A stretch of 64,000 bases of DNA from Arthrobacter citreus. Lineage in GTDB: Bacteria > Actinomycetota > Actinomycetes > Actinomycetales > Micrococcaceae. The position numbers were made by a program, and so were the translations under genes. Positions 46,592 through 55,245 of the stretch are shown in pieces. Location: NCBI RefSeq assembly GCF_009192745.1, contig NZ_VTFV01000004.1, positions 372,001 to 436,000 of the forward strand, given 5' to 3'. Within the stretch, counting starts at the first letter, position 1. Each line of letters starts with the position of its first letter. Under the pieces are notes generated by a model, which saw only the letters and a list, made by a program, of their open reading frames with translations, searched no databases and was not told where the DNA came from.

Positions 46592-47700
46592 GCCATCAAG
46601 CAGAAAGCCCGCAGCCGGCACGCCGGCCCGGTGCCCACGCTGCCGAGCCCGCGGTGGAAACCGCACCGGCCGGGGCAGCGCCGGCGGAGGCAATCCCGTT
46701 GGATGCAGCACCGGCCGAAACTGACCAGCACGCAAGCTGGGCCGGTAACAAGTACATGAACGATGACCGTCCGATCGCCGCCGGCGACGTTGGTCCCGGG
46801 TGCCGCAAGCGCGATCCGATCCTGGTTGCCTCCAACGTGACCCGCACGTACGGCGGAATCCACGCCGTCGACGTCGAACACGTTGAGGTTCCACGGAACA
46901 AGATCACCGCCCTGATTGGTCCGAACGGTGCTGGCAAGACCACATTGTTCAACCTGCTCACTGGGTTCGATACCCCGCAGTCCGGGGAATGGAAGTTCGA
47001 GGACCGTGACCTTGCGGGCGTTTCCGCCTACAAGGTGGCACGGCTGGGCATGGTCCGCACCTTCCAGCTGACCAAAGTCATGGGCAAGCTGACGGTGCTG
47101 GAGAACATGCGCCTTGGTGCTAACGAGCAGCCGGGAGAGGCCCTGCGGCGGGCACTGTTCCGGCCGCTGTGGAAAAAACGGGAGAACGAAATCACCGAGC
47201 AGGCCGACGCCCTGCTGGCGAAGTTCAAACTCGACACCAAGCGCAGCGACTATGCCGCGTCCCTTTCCGGCGGCCAGCGCAAGCTCCTGGAAATGGCGCG
47301 CGCCCTGATGGTCAATCCCAAGCTGGTGATGCTGGATGAGCCAATGGCAGGCGTGAACCCGGCGCTGACACAGTCGCTGCTGGACCACATCAAGAACCTG
47401 AAGGCCGAAGGCATGAGCGTTCTTTTCGTGGAACACGACATGCATATGGTCCGGCACATTGCCGACTGGGTGATCGTGATGGCCGAGGGCAAGGTTGTTG
47501 CGGAAGGACCGCCGTCCGAGGTCATGAAGGACCAGGCCGTGATAGATGCCTACCTTGGCGCGCACCACGACGTCGACCTTGGTGACTCTGAGGGCTTCGA
47601 AAAGCTGGAAGCGGTCCTCGAGAAGGACCCCGCTTCAGACATACAGGGCGGCGAGGGACTGGCCCCCGTGACCATCCAGGAACGTAAGGACATGGCATGA
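46588..47700 (+). CDS. livG: Branched-chain amino-acid ABC transporter ATPase LivG, N-terminally extended
   Basis: 370 residues. The ABC domain starts near 78; Walker A GPNGAGKTT (111-119), signature LSGGQRKLLEMARAL and Walker B KLVMLDEPMAG are intact. The first ~75 residues are an Ala/Pro/Glu-rich extension absent from standard ~255-residue LivG. The C-terminus is also longer. ATG overlaps the livM stop. An internal start such as MNDDRPIAAG would give a more normal length but has no clear ribosome-binding site. Confidence 0.94.
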   Translation: MSHQAESPQPARRPGAHAAEPAVETAPAGAAPAEAIPLDAAPAETDQHASWAGNKYMNDDRPIAAGDVGPGCRKRDPILVASNVTRTYGGIHAVDVEHVEVPRNKITALIGPNGAGKTTLFNLLTGFDTPQSGEWKFEDRDLAGVSAYKVARLGMVRTFQLTKVMGKLTVLENMRLGANEQPGEALRRALFRPLWKKRENEITEQADALLAKFKLDTKRSDYAASLSGGQRKLLEMARALMVNPKLVMLDEPMAGVNPALTQSLLDHIKNLKAEGMSVLFVEHDMHMVRHIADWVIVMAEGKVVAEGPPSEVMKDQAVIDAYLGAHHDVDLGDSEGFEKLEAVLEKDPASDIQGGEGLAPVTIQERKDMA

Positions 47701-48443
47701 GCGCTGAGGATTTCGAGGGCGACTCGGTCGTCAAGGTCACCGACCTGGTGGCCGGCTATATTCCCGGGGTGAACATCCTCAACGGGTGTTCGATCGAAGC
47801 CCGGCGCGGGGAGCTAATCGGAATTATCGGACCGAACGGTGCCGGCAAGTCCACGCTGCTCAAGGCGATGTTCGGCCTGGTAAAGGTCCACTCCGGCACC
47901 GTCATGGTGCGCGGCCAGGACCTGACCGGGCTGAAGGCCAACAAGCTGGTCAGCCGCGGCGTGGGGTTCGTTCCGCAGAACAACAACGTGTTCGCTTCAC
48001 TCACCATCGAAGAGAACCTGCAGATGGGCCTGTACCAGCAGCCGAAGAACTTCAAGGAACGTTTTGATTTCGTGGCGGATCTGTTCCCTGAGCTGAAGAA
48101 GCGGCGCAGCCAGCGGGCAGGTTCCCTTTCCGGCGGCGAACGGCAGATGGTTGCCATGGGACGGGCCCTCATGATGGAACCGGCCGTGCTGCTGCTGGAT
48201 GAGCCTTCGGCAGGCCTCTCCCCCGTGAAGCAGGATGAAACGTTCCTGCGGGTTCATGAGATCAACCGTGCCGGTGTCTCCGTGATCATGGTGGAGCAGA
48301 ACGCCCGTCGCTGCCTGCAGATCTGCGACCGTGCCTATGTGCTCGACCAGGGCAAGGACGCGTACACCGGTACCGGGCGTGAGCTGATGAAGGATCCCAA
48401 GGTCATCCAGCTGTACCTCGGTACCCTCGCCGATACGGCGTAG
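47697..48443 (+). CDS. livF: Branched-chain amino-acid ABC transporter ATPase LivF
   Basis: 248 residues, standard length. Walker A GPNGAGKS (45-52), signature LSGGERQMVAMGRAL and Walker B VLLLDEPSAGLSP. It pairs with LivG to power the transporter. Start overlaps the livG stop by four bases. A strong terminator follows. Confidence 0.96.
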   Translation: MSAEDFEGDSVVKVTDLVAGYIPGVNILNGCSIEARRGELIGIIGPNGAGKSTLLKAMFGLVKVHSGTVMVRGQDLTGLKANKLVSRGVGFVPQNNNVFASLTIEENLQMGLYQQPKNFKERFDFVADLFPELKKRRSQRAGSLSGGERQMVAMGRALMMEPAVLLLDEPSAGLSPVKQDETFLRVHEINRAGVSVIMVEQNARRCLQICDRAYVLDQGKDAYTGTGRELMKDPKVIQLYLGTLADTA

Positions 48444-48457
48444 TCCCCTGTCAGGTC

Positions 48458-48493
48458 AGTGCCCGTCTGGAGCTTCGGCTCCGGGCGGGCACT
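48458..48493 (+). terminator. Terminator of the livHMGF operon
   Basis: A 15-16 bp stem with two G-T pairs closes on a TTCG tetraloop, 15 bases after the livF stop. No T run follows. A (TGCC)4 tract sits downstream at 48537-48552. Confidence 0.8.
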
Positions 48494-48651
48494 CGGCGTT
48501 AAGCGGCCGTCCCTCCGGTGAGCTTCCGCACCGCCCTGCCTGCCTGCCTGCCTCATCCTTGGAGGCCGGGCTGACCCGTCCTTGCAGTCGGCGTCAACCC
48601 GTTCGCTGGAGGCCCCGCCCCTTCCCGAACTCGTCCGGCACGCGGACAGCA

Positions 48652-48679
48652 AAGGGCCCCTGCAGAAGCAGGGGCCCTT
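48652..48679 (-). terminator. Terminator of the binding-protein gene
   Basis: A perfect 12-bp stem (AAGGGCCCCTGC) with an AGAA loop, 38 bases beyond the stop of the convergent substrate-binding gene. It may serve both directions. Confidence 0.85.
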
Positions 48680-48717
48680 CGAGTGGTGCGGTAGTGATGC
48701 CGGTGAGTCAGGCCTGC

Positions 48718-50115
48718 TTAGAGCTTGCCCACCTCGGAGCGGCTGGGGACCGGCTTGTTGTCGGCGTCGAACTGGTAGATGCCGATGTAGGCCTCGGTCG
48801 GGTCGCCGTTCTCATCGAAGCTGACGGGTCCTGAGTAGCCGTCGTAGTCGATGTCGCCGCCGCCGCGCAGGATGGTTACGCAGCCTGCAAAGTCGAAGCA
48901 CTTCTCGCCTTCAGCGGAGACACCCTGCAGTTCGGCGGCCATTGCTGCGCCGTCCGTGCTGCCGGCTGCTTCTGCGGCCAGGGCCAGCATGGTCACTGCG
49001 TCGTAGCTTTCACCGGCGTAGGCCCAGTCCTTCAGGGCCGGGTCGATGCCCAGCAGCGCGTCCTTGAAGTTGTCGGAAGCGAACGGGCCCGGGATGGTGC
49101 CCTGTGCGCCTTCAAGCGTTCCGGCCTCGAGGTCGGCACTGTAGTCGGACGTGTTGCCGTCAACGAAGAAGATCTGCGACGGATCAACGCCCTTGCCGGT
49201 GAGCAGCGGTGCAATGCTCTTGGCCTGGTCGAAGCTGATGACCACGATTGCGTCCGGGTTTGCACTGGTTACAGTGTCCACCTGGCTGCTGAACTGCGAG
49301 TCGCCTTCGTTGAACATCGACTCTGCGACAACCTGGCCGCCTGCTGCCTCAACCGAGCCCTTGATGTTGGACTGCAGGCCGGTGCCGTAAGCATCGTTGA
49401 GCACGATCATGCCCACGGTCTGGGCACCGCACTCCATGATGTAGTTGCCCAGGGTGCGGCCCTGGAGAACGTCGGAGGGAGCGGTGCGCCAGTACAGGCC
49501 GTTGTCGTCCCAGTCTGTGAAGTCCGGGGACGTGTTGGCCGGCGAGAACTGGATGACTCCGGCGCCGGTGATCTGGTTGATGACGGTCTTGGAAACACCG
49601 GAAGAAGCGGCACCGACGATGGCGCTGACATCCTGGCTCAGGAGGTCGGTGACGGACTGGGTGGCGATGTCCGTGGTGGTGTCGCCGGAGTCGCGGTGGA
49701 CAACCTCAACCGGCTGGCCAAGGACGCCGCCCGCTGCATTGATTTCTTCAATGGCCAGATCAACGCCGGCAATTTCCGGCGGGCCGAGGAAGGCGAGGGC
49801 GCCTGTGGTCGGCAGCAGGGTCCCGAGCTTGAGCGGGGCATCCGTGGTTCCCGTGGAGGCGGGAACCGCTGAAGGATCGCCCTTCTCTCCGGGATCCTCT
49901 CCGGTGCCGCCCTGGCTTTCCGGGCAGGAAAGGACAGAACTGTTTGCTGCTGCTGACGAAGAATCCTCGGACGGTGAGGAGTCGGTTCCGGAGTCGCCGC
50001 CGCTGCCACAGGCTGAAGCAAACAGGGCAACGCCCAAGCCCAGTGCTGCCATCTTTGCTGCGCGGCCGTACCCATCCCCGAGGCCAAGCGGCCCGGTCTT
50101 GCGAAGTGCAGTCAT
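48718..50115 (-). CDS. livJ: Branched-chain amino-acid ABC transporter substrate-binding lipoprotein
   Basis: 465 residues. A lipobox LFASAC (Cys36) follows a positively charged signal sequence. A Ser/Asp-rich linker leads to a periplasmic-binding-protein type 1 domain (LKLGTLLPTTGALAFLGPPE, AAGGVLGQPVEVVHRDSGDT). It delivers Leu/Ile/Val or related ligands to LivHMGF; the exact ligand is not determinable. Convergent to the liv operon, with its own upstream CRP-type site. Confidence 0.94.
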   Translation of the reverse strand: MTALRKTGPLGLGDGYGRAAKMAALGLGVALFASACGSGGDSGTDSSPSEDSSSAAANSSVLSCPESQGGTGEDPGEKGDPSAVPASTGTTDAPLKLGTLLPTTGALAFLGPPEIAGVDLAIEEINAAGGVLGQPVEVVHRDSGDTTTDIATQSVTDLLSQDVSAIVGAASSGVSKTVINQITGAGVIQFSPANTSPDFTDWDDNGLYWRTAPSDVLQGRTLGNYIMECGAQTVGMIVLNDAYGTGLQSNIKGSVEAAGGQVVAESMFNEGDSQFSSQVDTVTSANPDAIVVISFDQAKSIAPLLTGKGVDPSQIFFVDGNTSDYSADLEAGTLEGAQGTIPGPFASDNFKDALLGIDPALKDWAYAGESYDAVTMLALAAEAAGSTDGAAMAAELQGVSAEGEKCFDFAGCVTILRGGGDIDYDGYSGPVSFDENGDPTEAYIGIYQFDADNKPVPSRSEVGKL

Positions 50116-50160
50116 GTAGTTTTTCTCCCCGATCGAAAGGCGGGTGCCTTTGATGCCGTA

Positions 50161-50176
50161 ATCAGGTGTTCCTGAT
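50161..50176 (-). promoter_or_regulatory. Small perfect dyad in the leader of the binding-protein gene
   Basis: ATCAGG-TGTT-CCTGAT is a 6-bp perfect hairpin about 45 bases upstream of the start codon. Confidence 0.4.
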
Positions 50177-50232
50177 AAGAGAAAAAGCTAGTGGAATAAT
50201 GTGACGAAGATAAGAGCTTCCGGTTACAGCCT

Positions 50233-50248
50233 TGTAACGCTCATCACA
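50233..50248 (-). promoter_or_regulatory. CRP/GlxR-type site upstream of the binding-protein gene
   Basis: On the plus strand TGTAA-CGCTCA-TCACA differs from the consensus at one of ten positions. It shares 12 of 16 bases with the site before livH. An overlapping dyad GTTACA-GCCT-TGTAAC occupies 50223-50238. Confidence 0.5.
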
Positions 50249-50305
50249 CCCGAGACCTGCATGTTGCACGATGCTCAAGTGCGTGGTTTAAGATAGCTCA
50301 CTTTG

Positions 50306-50378
50306 TACCCCAGGTCGGACTCGAACCGACAACACACAGATTTTAAGTCCGCTGCCTCTGCCATTGGGCTACTGGGGC
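50306..50378 (-). tRNA. tRNA with UAA anticodon, tRNA-Leu(UAA)-like, class I shape
   Basis: 73 bases. Acceptor GCCCCAG pairs with CTGGGGT, T arm GTCGG-TTCGAGT-CCGAC is perfect, and the anticodon loop is CTTAAAA (anticodon TAA, reading UUA). The anticodon stem GCGGA/TCTGT contains two G-T pairs. The variable loop is only five bases, whereas leucine tRNAs normally have a long variable arm. CCA is not encoded. Confidence 0.85.
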
Positions 50379-50556
50379 GCCCGCACATCGGAAGACCGGC
50401 GAACAAGCCGGATCCAAGCGCATAAACCAGCCTACTTTAGCGCCGCTGGAGCACAGAAACCGCCTGGCTCCAACCAGCCTGCACACCCCTTAACCGCCAG
50501 CGGCGGCCGCCCGGATCGATCCGGTCGGCCGCCGCTGTATGGCAGTTTCGCTGTAC

Positions 50557-51939
50557 TTACTTGGCTGCGGGCTTCTTGGCAGGCGTTGCCGCCTCCACGA
50601 ATGCCTTGCGCGGGTTCTTCAGGTGCATCAGCTGCGTGAAGTCGCGGCCGAACCAGAAGTTCGAGGCCCAGCCGGAAATCACGCGGAACTTGCGCTCGAA
50701 CATCGGCATGGCCATGCCGTGGTATCCGCGGTGGGCCAGCCAGGCCGGGAGGCCCTTCATGCCGAAGCCCATGATGTTGGCAACGCCCTTGTACTGGCCC
50801 ATGCCGGCTACAGCGCCGAGGTTCTTGTGGCGGTATTCAACAACCTGGCCCTCACCGTAGCGGTCGGCAAGCAGGTTCTTGGCCAGGCGCTTGGCCTGGC
50901 GAACTGCGTGCTGGGCGTTCGGAACGCAGAAGCCGCCTACGCCGCCACCGGTGAGGTCCGGCACAGCCGAAACGTCGCCGGCCGCCCATGCGCCTTCCAG
51001 GGGGCCGTCGTCGCCGGTGATCCGCAGTTCGGCGTTGGCACGCACGCGGCCGCGGTCGTCGATCGGGAAGTCGGTGGCGCGAACCATCGGGTTGGCCTGA
51101 ACACCGGCGGTCCAGATGAGGGTGTCCGCTTCGAATTCACCGGCCGGGGACTTGTCTGCCATGTTGATGAGCTTCAGCAGGCCGCCTTCGGCGCTGGCCA
51201 GCGAGGTGTTGAGCAGGACTTCAATGCCGCGCTCACGCATGGAGGCGACAACCCATTCGGCCTGGTCGGGCTTGACCTCGGGCATCACGCGGCCCATTGC
51301 TTCGATCATGACGAAGCGCAGGTCTTCACGCTTGAGGCGGTTGTTCTCGCGCACGGCGCCGCGTGCCATGTCTTCGATTTCGGTGATGGTCTCGATGCCG
51401 GCGAAGCCGCCGCCGACGACGACGAAGGTCAGCGCGCGTGCGCGGGCCGCCTGGTCTGTCATGAGGGATGCGGTTTCGATGCGCTCGAGCACCTTGTTCC
51501 GCATTTCAACGGCTTCTTCGATGGTCTTCATACCGATGCCAACCTCGGCGAGGCCCGGAATCGGGAAGGTGCGCGTCACGGAACCGGCAGCCATGACGAC
51601 GTCGCGGTAGCTGAGTTCGAACGGTGCGCCGCCGTCTGCGGGCTCCACCGTTGCGGTGTGCGTGGCGTGGTTGATGGCCACGACCTTGCCGGAGATCAGC
51701 TCGGTGTCCTTCAGGTGCATGCGGTGGGAAACAACCGCGTTGCGGGCGTTGATGGTGCCGGCGGCTACCTCGGGAAGGAAGGGCTGGTAGGTCATGTACG
51801 GCAGCGGGTCCACTACCGTAACGATCCCGCCGTTGGCCTTGACCTTCTTTTGGAGGTTCTTGGCTACGTACAGACCGACGTAGCCACCGCCAACCACCAG
51901 AACGCGGGGACGATCAGAGAATTGTGTTTGCGATGCCAT
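50557..51939 (-). CDS. ndh: Type II NADH dehydrogenase (FAD-dependent)
   Basis: 460 residues. Oxidises NADH and reduces quinone without pumping protons, at the inner membrane face. FAD-binding VLVVGGGYVGLYVAKNLQ, NAD-binding TFVVVGGGFAGIETITEIED and AAGDVSAVPDL are intact. The C-terminal membrane-binding region includes FGRDFTQLMHLKNPRKAF, followed by a Lys/Ala-rich end. ATG at 51939 (MASQTQFSDRP) has AGGA eight bases upstream; earlier in-frame starts are less well placed. Confidence 0.94.
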   Translation of the reverse strand: MASQTQFSDRPRVLVVGGGYVGLYVAKNLQKKVKANGGIVTVVDPLPYMTYQPFLPEVAAGTINARNAVVSHRMHLKDTELISGKVVAINHATHTATVEPADGGAPFELSYRDVVMAAGSVTRTFPIPGLAEVGIGMKTIEEAVEMRNKVLERIETASLMTDQAARARALTFVVVGGGFAGIETITEIEDMARGAVRENNRLKREDLRFVMIEAMGRVMPEVKPDQAEWVVASMRERGIEVLLNTSLASAEGGLLKLINMADKSPAGEFEADTLIWTAGVQANPMVRATDFPIDDRGRVRANAELRITGDDGPLEGAWAAGDVSAVPDLTGGGVGGFCVPNAQHAVRQAKRLAKNLLADRYGEGQVVEYRHKNLGAVAGMGQYKGVANIMGFGMKGLPAWLAHRGYHGMAMPMFERKFRVISGWASNFWFGRDFTQLMHLKNPRKAFVEAATPAKKPAAK

Positions 51940-52063
51940 GGGCAACATCCTACCCGACTTGTGAAAGTCTTCACTAAGTCGCACGAATAGATTTCTTTAC
52001 CTTTCGCCGCAGCCGTGGACGGCTTTCACAGGCCAGGTGCTGAATACGCCTGCCAGCATGCCG

Positions 52064-53500
52064 CTAGCGCTGCGGAGCCGGTGCCGCCGGGTGTTCAAGG
52101 TCATCTTCGCGTGCCTCGTCGTCCGTTGCGGGTTCGGGGTCCGGCTGCCCGGTTTGGGCCGAGCGTTTCACTCGAAGGACGGCTATGGCTCCGCCGGCCC
52201 CTACAAGCAGAATCAGGCCGCCGAAACCGAGGACCAGCCCTGCAGGGAGCGGGTCGTTCCCGGCCCGCGGGTCTGCTGCTTCCGGAACCTGCGGCTCCGG
52301 AATATCCGGAAGGCTCTGGCCCGGCGGCGGCGCGGGGGCGTCTGCGGCCGGTGCCTCTCCGCGGCGGTGGATGCGGATCCATTCTTCGATGGTCCCCAGC
52401 GGGTTGCCCGCTACGGCAGGAACGTCCGAGTTCAGTGCGGCGGCGGCGTCAACAATGCCGTAGCCGTACAGCGTGTCCCTGCCCGGGGCACCGCTGTCCC
52501 TGGCCGTAGTGATGATGCGGTTGATCACCTGCGCGGCGGTGAGCTCCGGGTAGGCGGAGCGGATCAGGGCCGCAACGCCGGAAACCAGCGGTGCAGCGGC
52601 TGAGGTTCCGGACCACTCGGCATAGCGCGAGGGTCCGCCGGGCAGGCCGCCCACGAGGTTCTCGGCAGGCGCAGCTACGCCGATGCTGATGCCTTCGGAG
52701 GAGGAATCCCAGCTGGCCTTTCCCTGCCGGTCGAGTCCGGCAACAGTCAGCACACCCGGAATTGTTGCCGGTGCCCCTACCTGGGTCATTCCGATGCCCC
52801 GGTTTCCGGCCGCAGCGACAATAACGACGTCGTTCTGTTCGGCGTAGAGGAAGGCGTCGTCCCAGCTTTCCGGCCACGCCGTCGAGGATGAGCCCAGGGA
52901 CATGTTGATGACTTTGGCACCGTTGTCCACGGCCCAGCGGACCGCATTTGGCAGCTGGTCGTCAATGGGAATGCCGCCGGGGTTGGCGCCGCCGATCCAG
53001 GCGGACACCGAGAGCACTTCCGCTTTCGGGGCCACCCCCATGATCCCGTCCGGGCCGTTGCCGGGGCCGGTGTATTCTTTCGCTTCCTCCGCAGGCTCCT
53101 CGCCTTCCGCAGCTTCGGCGGTGTGCCCGCGTCCGGCCAGGAGGGTGGCAACCAGGGTTCCGTGCTCGGGATTAATGCCCAGGCCACGGGCTCCCGAAGG
53201 ATCCCCGGCGCCGGATACGTCCGCTCCCCCGGTGACCGCTCCGGAGAGATCGGGATGGCTGGTGTCGATGCCCGTGTCGATGATGGCGACTTTGACGCCT
53301 TCGCCCTGCGACTTCTTCCAGGCTTCGGTAATTCCGTAATCGGCAAGCCAGTACTGCTTGTCCCGCCACTCGTCCGCGTGCGCGGCCTGGGGAACAGCCA
53401 GCTGAAAAAGGATCACGGCGGTGAGGGAAAACGTCCCGGCACCCACAGCACGCTTGAACGCGGCGCCCGGGTTCCGGCGCCGTCCTGCTTCCCCGCTCAC
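52064..53500 (-). CDS. Subtilisin-like serine protease, mycosin-like, membrane-anchored
   Basis: 478 residues. Signal peptide to ~42; catalytic Asp75 (VAIIDTGID), His113 (EHGTLVATL), oxyanion Asn233 (AAAGN) and Ser300 (SGTSAAAP). A Pro-rich linker, one membrane segment near 422-445 and a short cytoplasmic tail follow, the MycP layout. Mycosins accompany ESX/type VII secretion, but no ESX gene is in this window. Start overlaps the stop of the DUF501-Ppx gene by four bases. Confidence 0.92.
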   Translation of the reverse strand: MSGEAGRRRNPGAAFKRAVGAGTFSLTAVILFQLAVPQAAHADEWRDKQYWLADYGITEAWKKSQGEGVKVAIIDTGIDTSHPDLSGAVTGGADVSGAGDPSGARGLGINPEHGTLVATLLAGRGHTAEAAEGEEPAEEAKEYTGPGNGPDGIMGVAPKAEVLSVSAWIGGANPGGIPIDDQLPNAVRWAVDNGAKVINMSLGSSSTAWPESWDDAFLYAEQNDVVIVAAAGNRGIGMTQVGAPATIPGVLTVAGLDRQGKASWDSSSEGISIGVAAPAENLVGGLPGGPSRYAEWSGTSAAAPLVSGVAALIRSAYPELTAAQVINRIITTARDSGAPGRDTLYGYGIVDAAAALNSDVPAVAGNPLGTIEEWIRIHRRGEAPAADAPAPPPGQSLPDIPEPQVPEAADPRAGNDPLPAGLVLGFGGLILLVGAGGAIAVLRVKRSAQTGQPDPEPATDDEAREDDLEHPAAPAPQR

Positions 53501-55161
53501 CGAAGCGCGCTCAGGGCTATGCCGTCAAGGATGTCGTGCTCCGACGTGATCGCGGAGGCCACTCGCCCGTCAGTCAGTTCCTCCATGCGGTCCACGATGG
53601 TCTGCCAGATCAGCGCACCGGCACCGATGACGTCCACCCGCCCGGGGTGCATGTACGGAAGAGCGGCGCGCTCGGCACGGCTCATATGGATCAGCGAGGA
53701 AGCAGCGTGGTCCACCGCTCCGCTGCTGAGCTCGGTGCCGTGGATCGCTTCGGAGGAATACTCCGGCAGCTTCAGCGCATGTGCGCTCACCGTGGTGATG
53801 GTTCCGGCTACGCCGATGAGCCGGTCGGCGGTGGCCAGCGGAACGGTTTCCAGGACCTGGGCGATCATGTCCAGGACGTCGCCTCGGGCAAGGGCGATCT
53901 CCGCCTCCGTGGGCGGGTCGGAGACAAGGTGGCGTTCGGTGAACCGGACGCAGCCCATGTCCGTGCTCTTGGCGGCAAGCACTTCGCCGTCGATCCCCAG
54001 GACGAATTCGGTGGAGCCGCCGCCCAGGTCCACGACGACGGTCCGGGCTCCTGATTCGCCGGCCAGCACGCTTGCGGCTCCGGCAAAGGACAGGGCTGCT
54101 TCCTCGTCTCCGGAAATGACCTCGGGTTCAACACCCAGCCGGGTGCGGATGCCGTCGGTGAACTCCTGGCGGTTTTCGGCGTCGCGGGTCGCAGACGTAG
54201 CGACGAAACGCACTCTCTGTGCCCCGTGTTCGCGGATCAGCCCGGCGTATTCGTCGGCGGCTGCGAAGGTGCGTTCAAGTGCGGCGTCCGAAAGGCGCCC
54301 GGTTGCGTCAACGCCTTCGCCCAGGCGGACAATGCGCATCAGGCGCACGACGTCGGTGAGCCGGGTGGTCCCGTTCTCTGTCCGTGCGTCCGCGATCAGG
54401 AGGCGGATCGAGTTGGTGCCGCAGTCCACTGCCGCTACCCGGACAACCCCGCCCGGCATTCCTGCTTCTTCCGGGTGTTCCATGCTGTCCTCCTGCTCCC
54501 CTGCTGCTGCCTGCCGTTCAGCCTGCAGGGCCGCACGCCGGGCAGCCCGTTTCCGGTCCAGTTCCTGTGCAGAGAGGCCCTGGGTCTTGGTGTGGCGGCT
54601 CAGGTCACGCGAGGGTGCAGGACTGCTGGTGTCCCATGCGCCAACACAATAGCAGCGGTCGCGGGTCCACCATTCAGAGACAGCGTCCAGCGCTTCGTCC
54701 CCCAGCGGGTTGACGCCGGGCCCGGCGGCCAGCGAGTGACCCACCAGGACATGCAGGCACTTCACGCGGGTAGGCATGCCTCCTGCCGAAACCCCGTCGA
54801 TTTCCGGCACCGGCCCCGTTCCGGTCCGTTCGCCGATCTCGTTGCGGACCTTGAGGTAGGCCTCGTGTGCCTGCCGGTACCGTTCGGCAAGTTCCGGATC
54901 CTGTTCCAGCCGCGCGGTCATTTCCGTCATGAGGCCTGCTGCCTCGAGACGGGAAACTGCAGCCGTGATGACCGGATGCGTCAGGTAGTACGTGGTGGGG
55001 AAAGGAATCCCGTTACTCAGACGCGGGGCGGTGGTAGCCACCAGCGGGTTACCGCAGACACAGCGGGCGCCGATTTCGACGACGTCGCGGACCGGACGTC
55101 CAAGCTGACGGCTCAGGGTCTCCAGGTCTTCCTGGGTCGGGGTGAGCTGCTCTGGGGTCAT
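53497..55161 (-). CDS. Fused DUF501 and Ppx/GppA exopolyphosphatase protein
   Basis: 554 residues in one uninterrupted frame. Residues ~10-165 are DUF501 (GRPVRDVVEIGARCVCGNP, TRVKCLHVLVGHSLAAGPGV, WWTRDRCYCVGAWD). After a basic, Ala-rich linker, residues ~239-554 are Ppx/GppA (VAAVDCGTNSIRLLIAD, VVDLGGGSTEFVLG). It should cleave polyphosphate or pppGpp. In mycobacteria these are two genes (Rv1025, Rv1026). ATG at 55161 has GGAAGGA upstream; an internal ATG at 54483 could also initiate Ppx alone. Confidence 0.9.
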   Translation of the reverse strand: MTPEQLTPTQEDLETLSRQLGRPVRDVVEIGARCVCGNPLVATTAPRLSNGIPFPTTYYLTHPVITAAVSRLEAAGLMTEMTARLEQDPELAERYRQAHEAYLKVRNEIGERTGTGPVPEIDGVSAGGMPTRVKCLHVLVGHSLAAGPGVNPLGDEALDAVSEWWTRDRCYCVGAWDTSSPAPSRDLSRHTKTQGLSAQELDRKRAARRAALQAERQAAAGEQEDSMEHPEEAGMPGGVVRVAAVDCGTNSIRLLIADARTENGTTRLTDVVRLMRIVRLGEGVDATGRLSDAALERTFAAADEYAGLIREHGAQRVRFVATSATRDAENRQEFTDGIRTRLGVEPEVISGDEEAALSFAGAASVLAGESGARTVVVDLGGGSTEFVLGIDGEVLAAKSTDMGCVRFTERHLVSDPPTEAEIALARGDVLDMIAQVLETVPLATADRLIGVAGTITTVSAHALKLPEYSSEAIHGTELSSGAVDHAASSLIHMSRAERAALPYMHPGRVDVIGAGALIWQTIVDRMEELTDGRVASAITSEHDILDGIALSALR

Positions 55162-55245
55162 GCCGGAAGGTCCTTCCTGGGGGTCCGCACCGGACCCGAA
55201 ATGATGATGTTCCAATGCACCAGCCTACTGTGCCCGGCGGAAGGG

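Noticed and set aside
48444-48717. Possible small gene or (TGCC)4 phase-variable tract between livF and the binding-protein gene
   Set aside because: No frame has a credible start or conserved composition; the four-unit repeat at 48537-48552 is short and non-coding, between two terminators.
50539-51990. Plus-strand frame of 483 codons opposite ndh
   Set aside because: Antisense shadow of a well-supported NADH dehydrogenase.
54483-54600. Sequencing frameshift hiding two separate DUF501 and Ppx genes
   Set aside because: The single frame stays open and coding-like through the linker, so fusion is the simplest reading; kept as a check in the finding.
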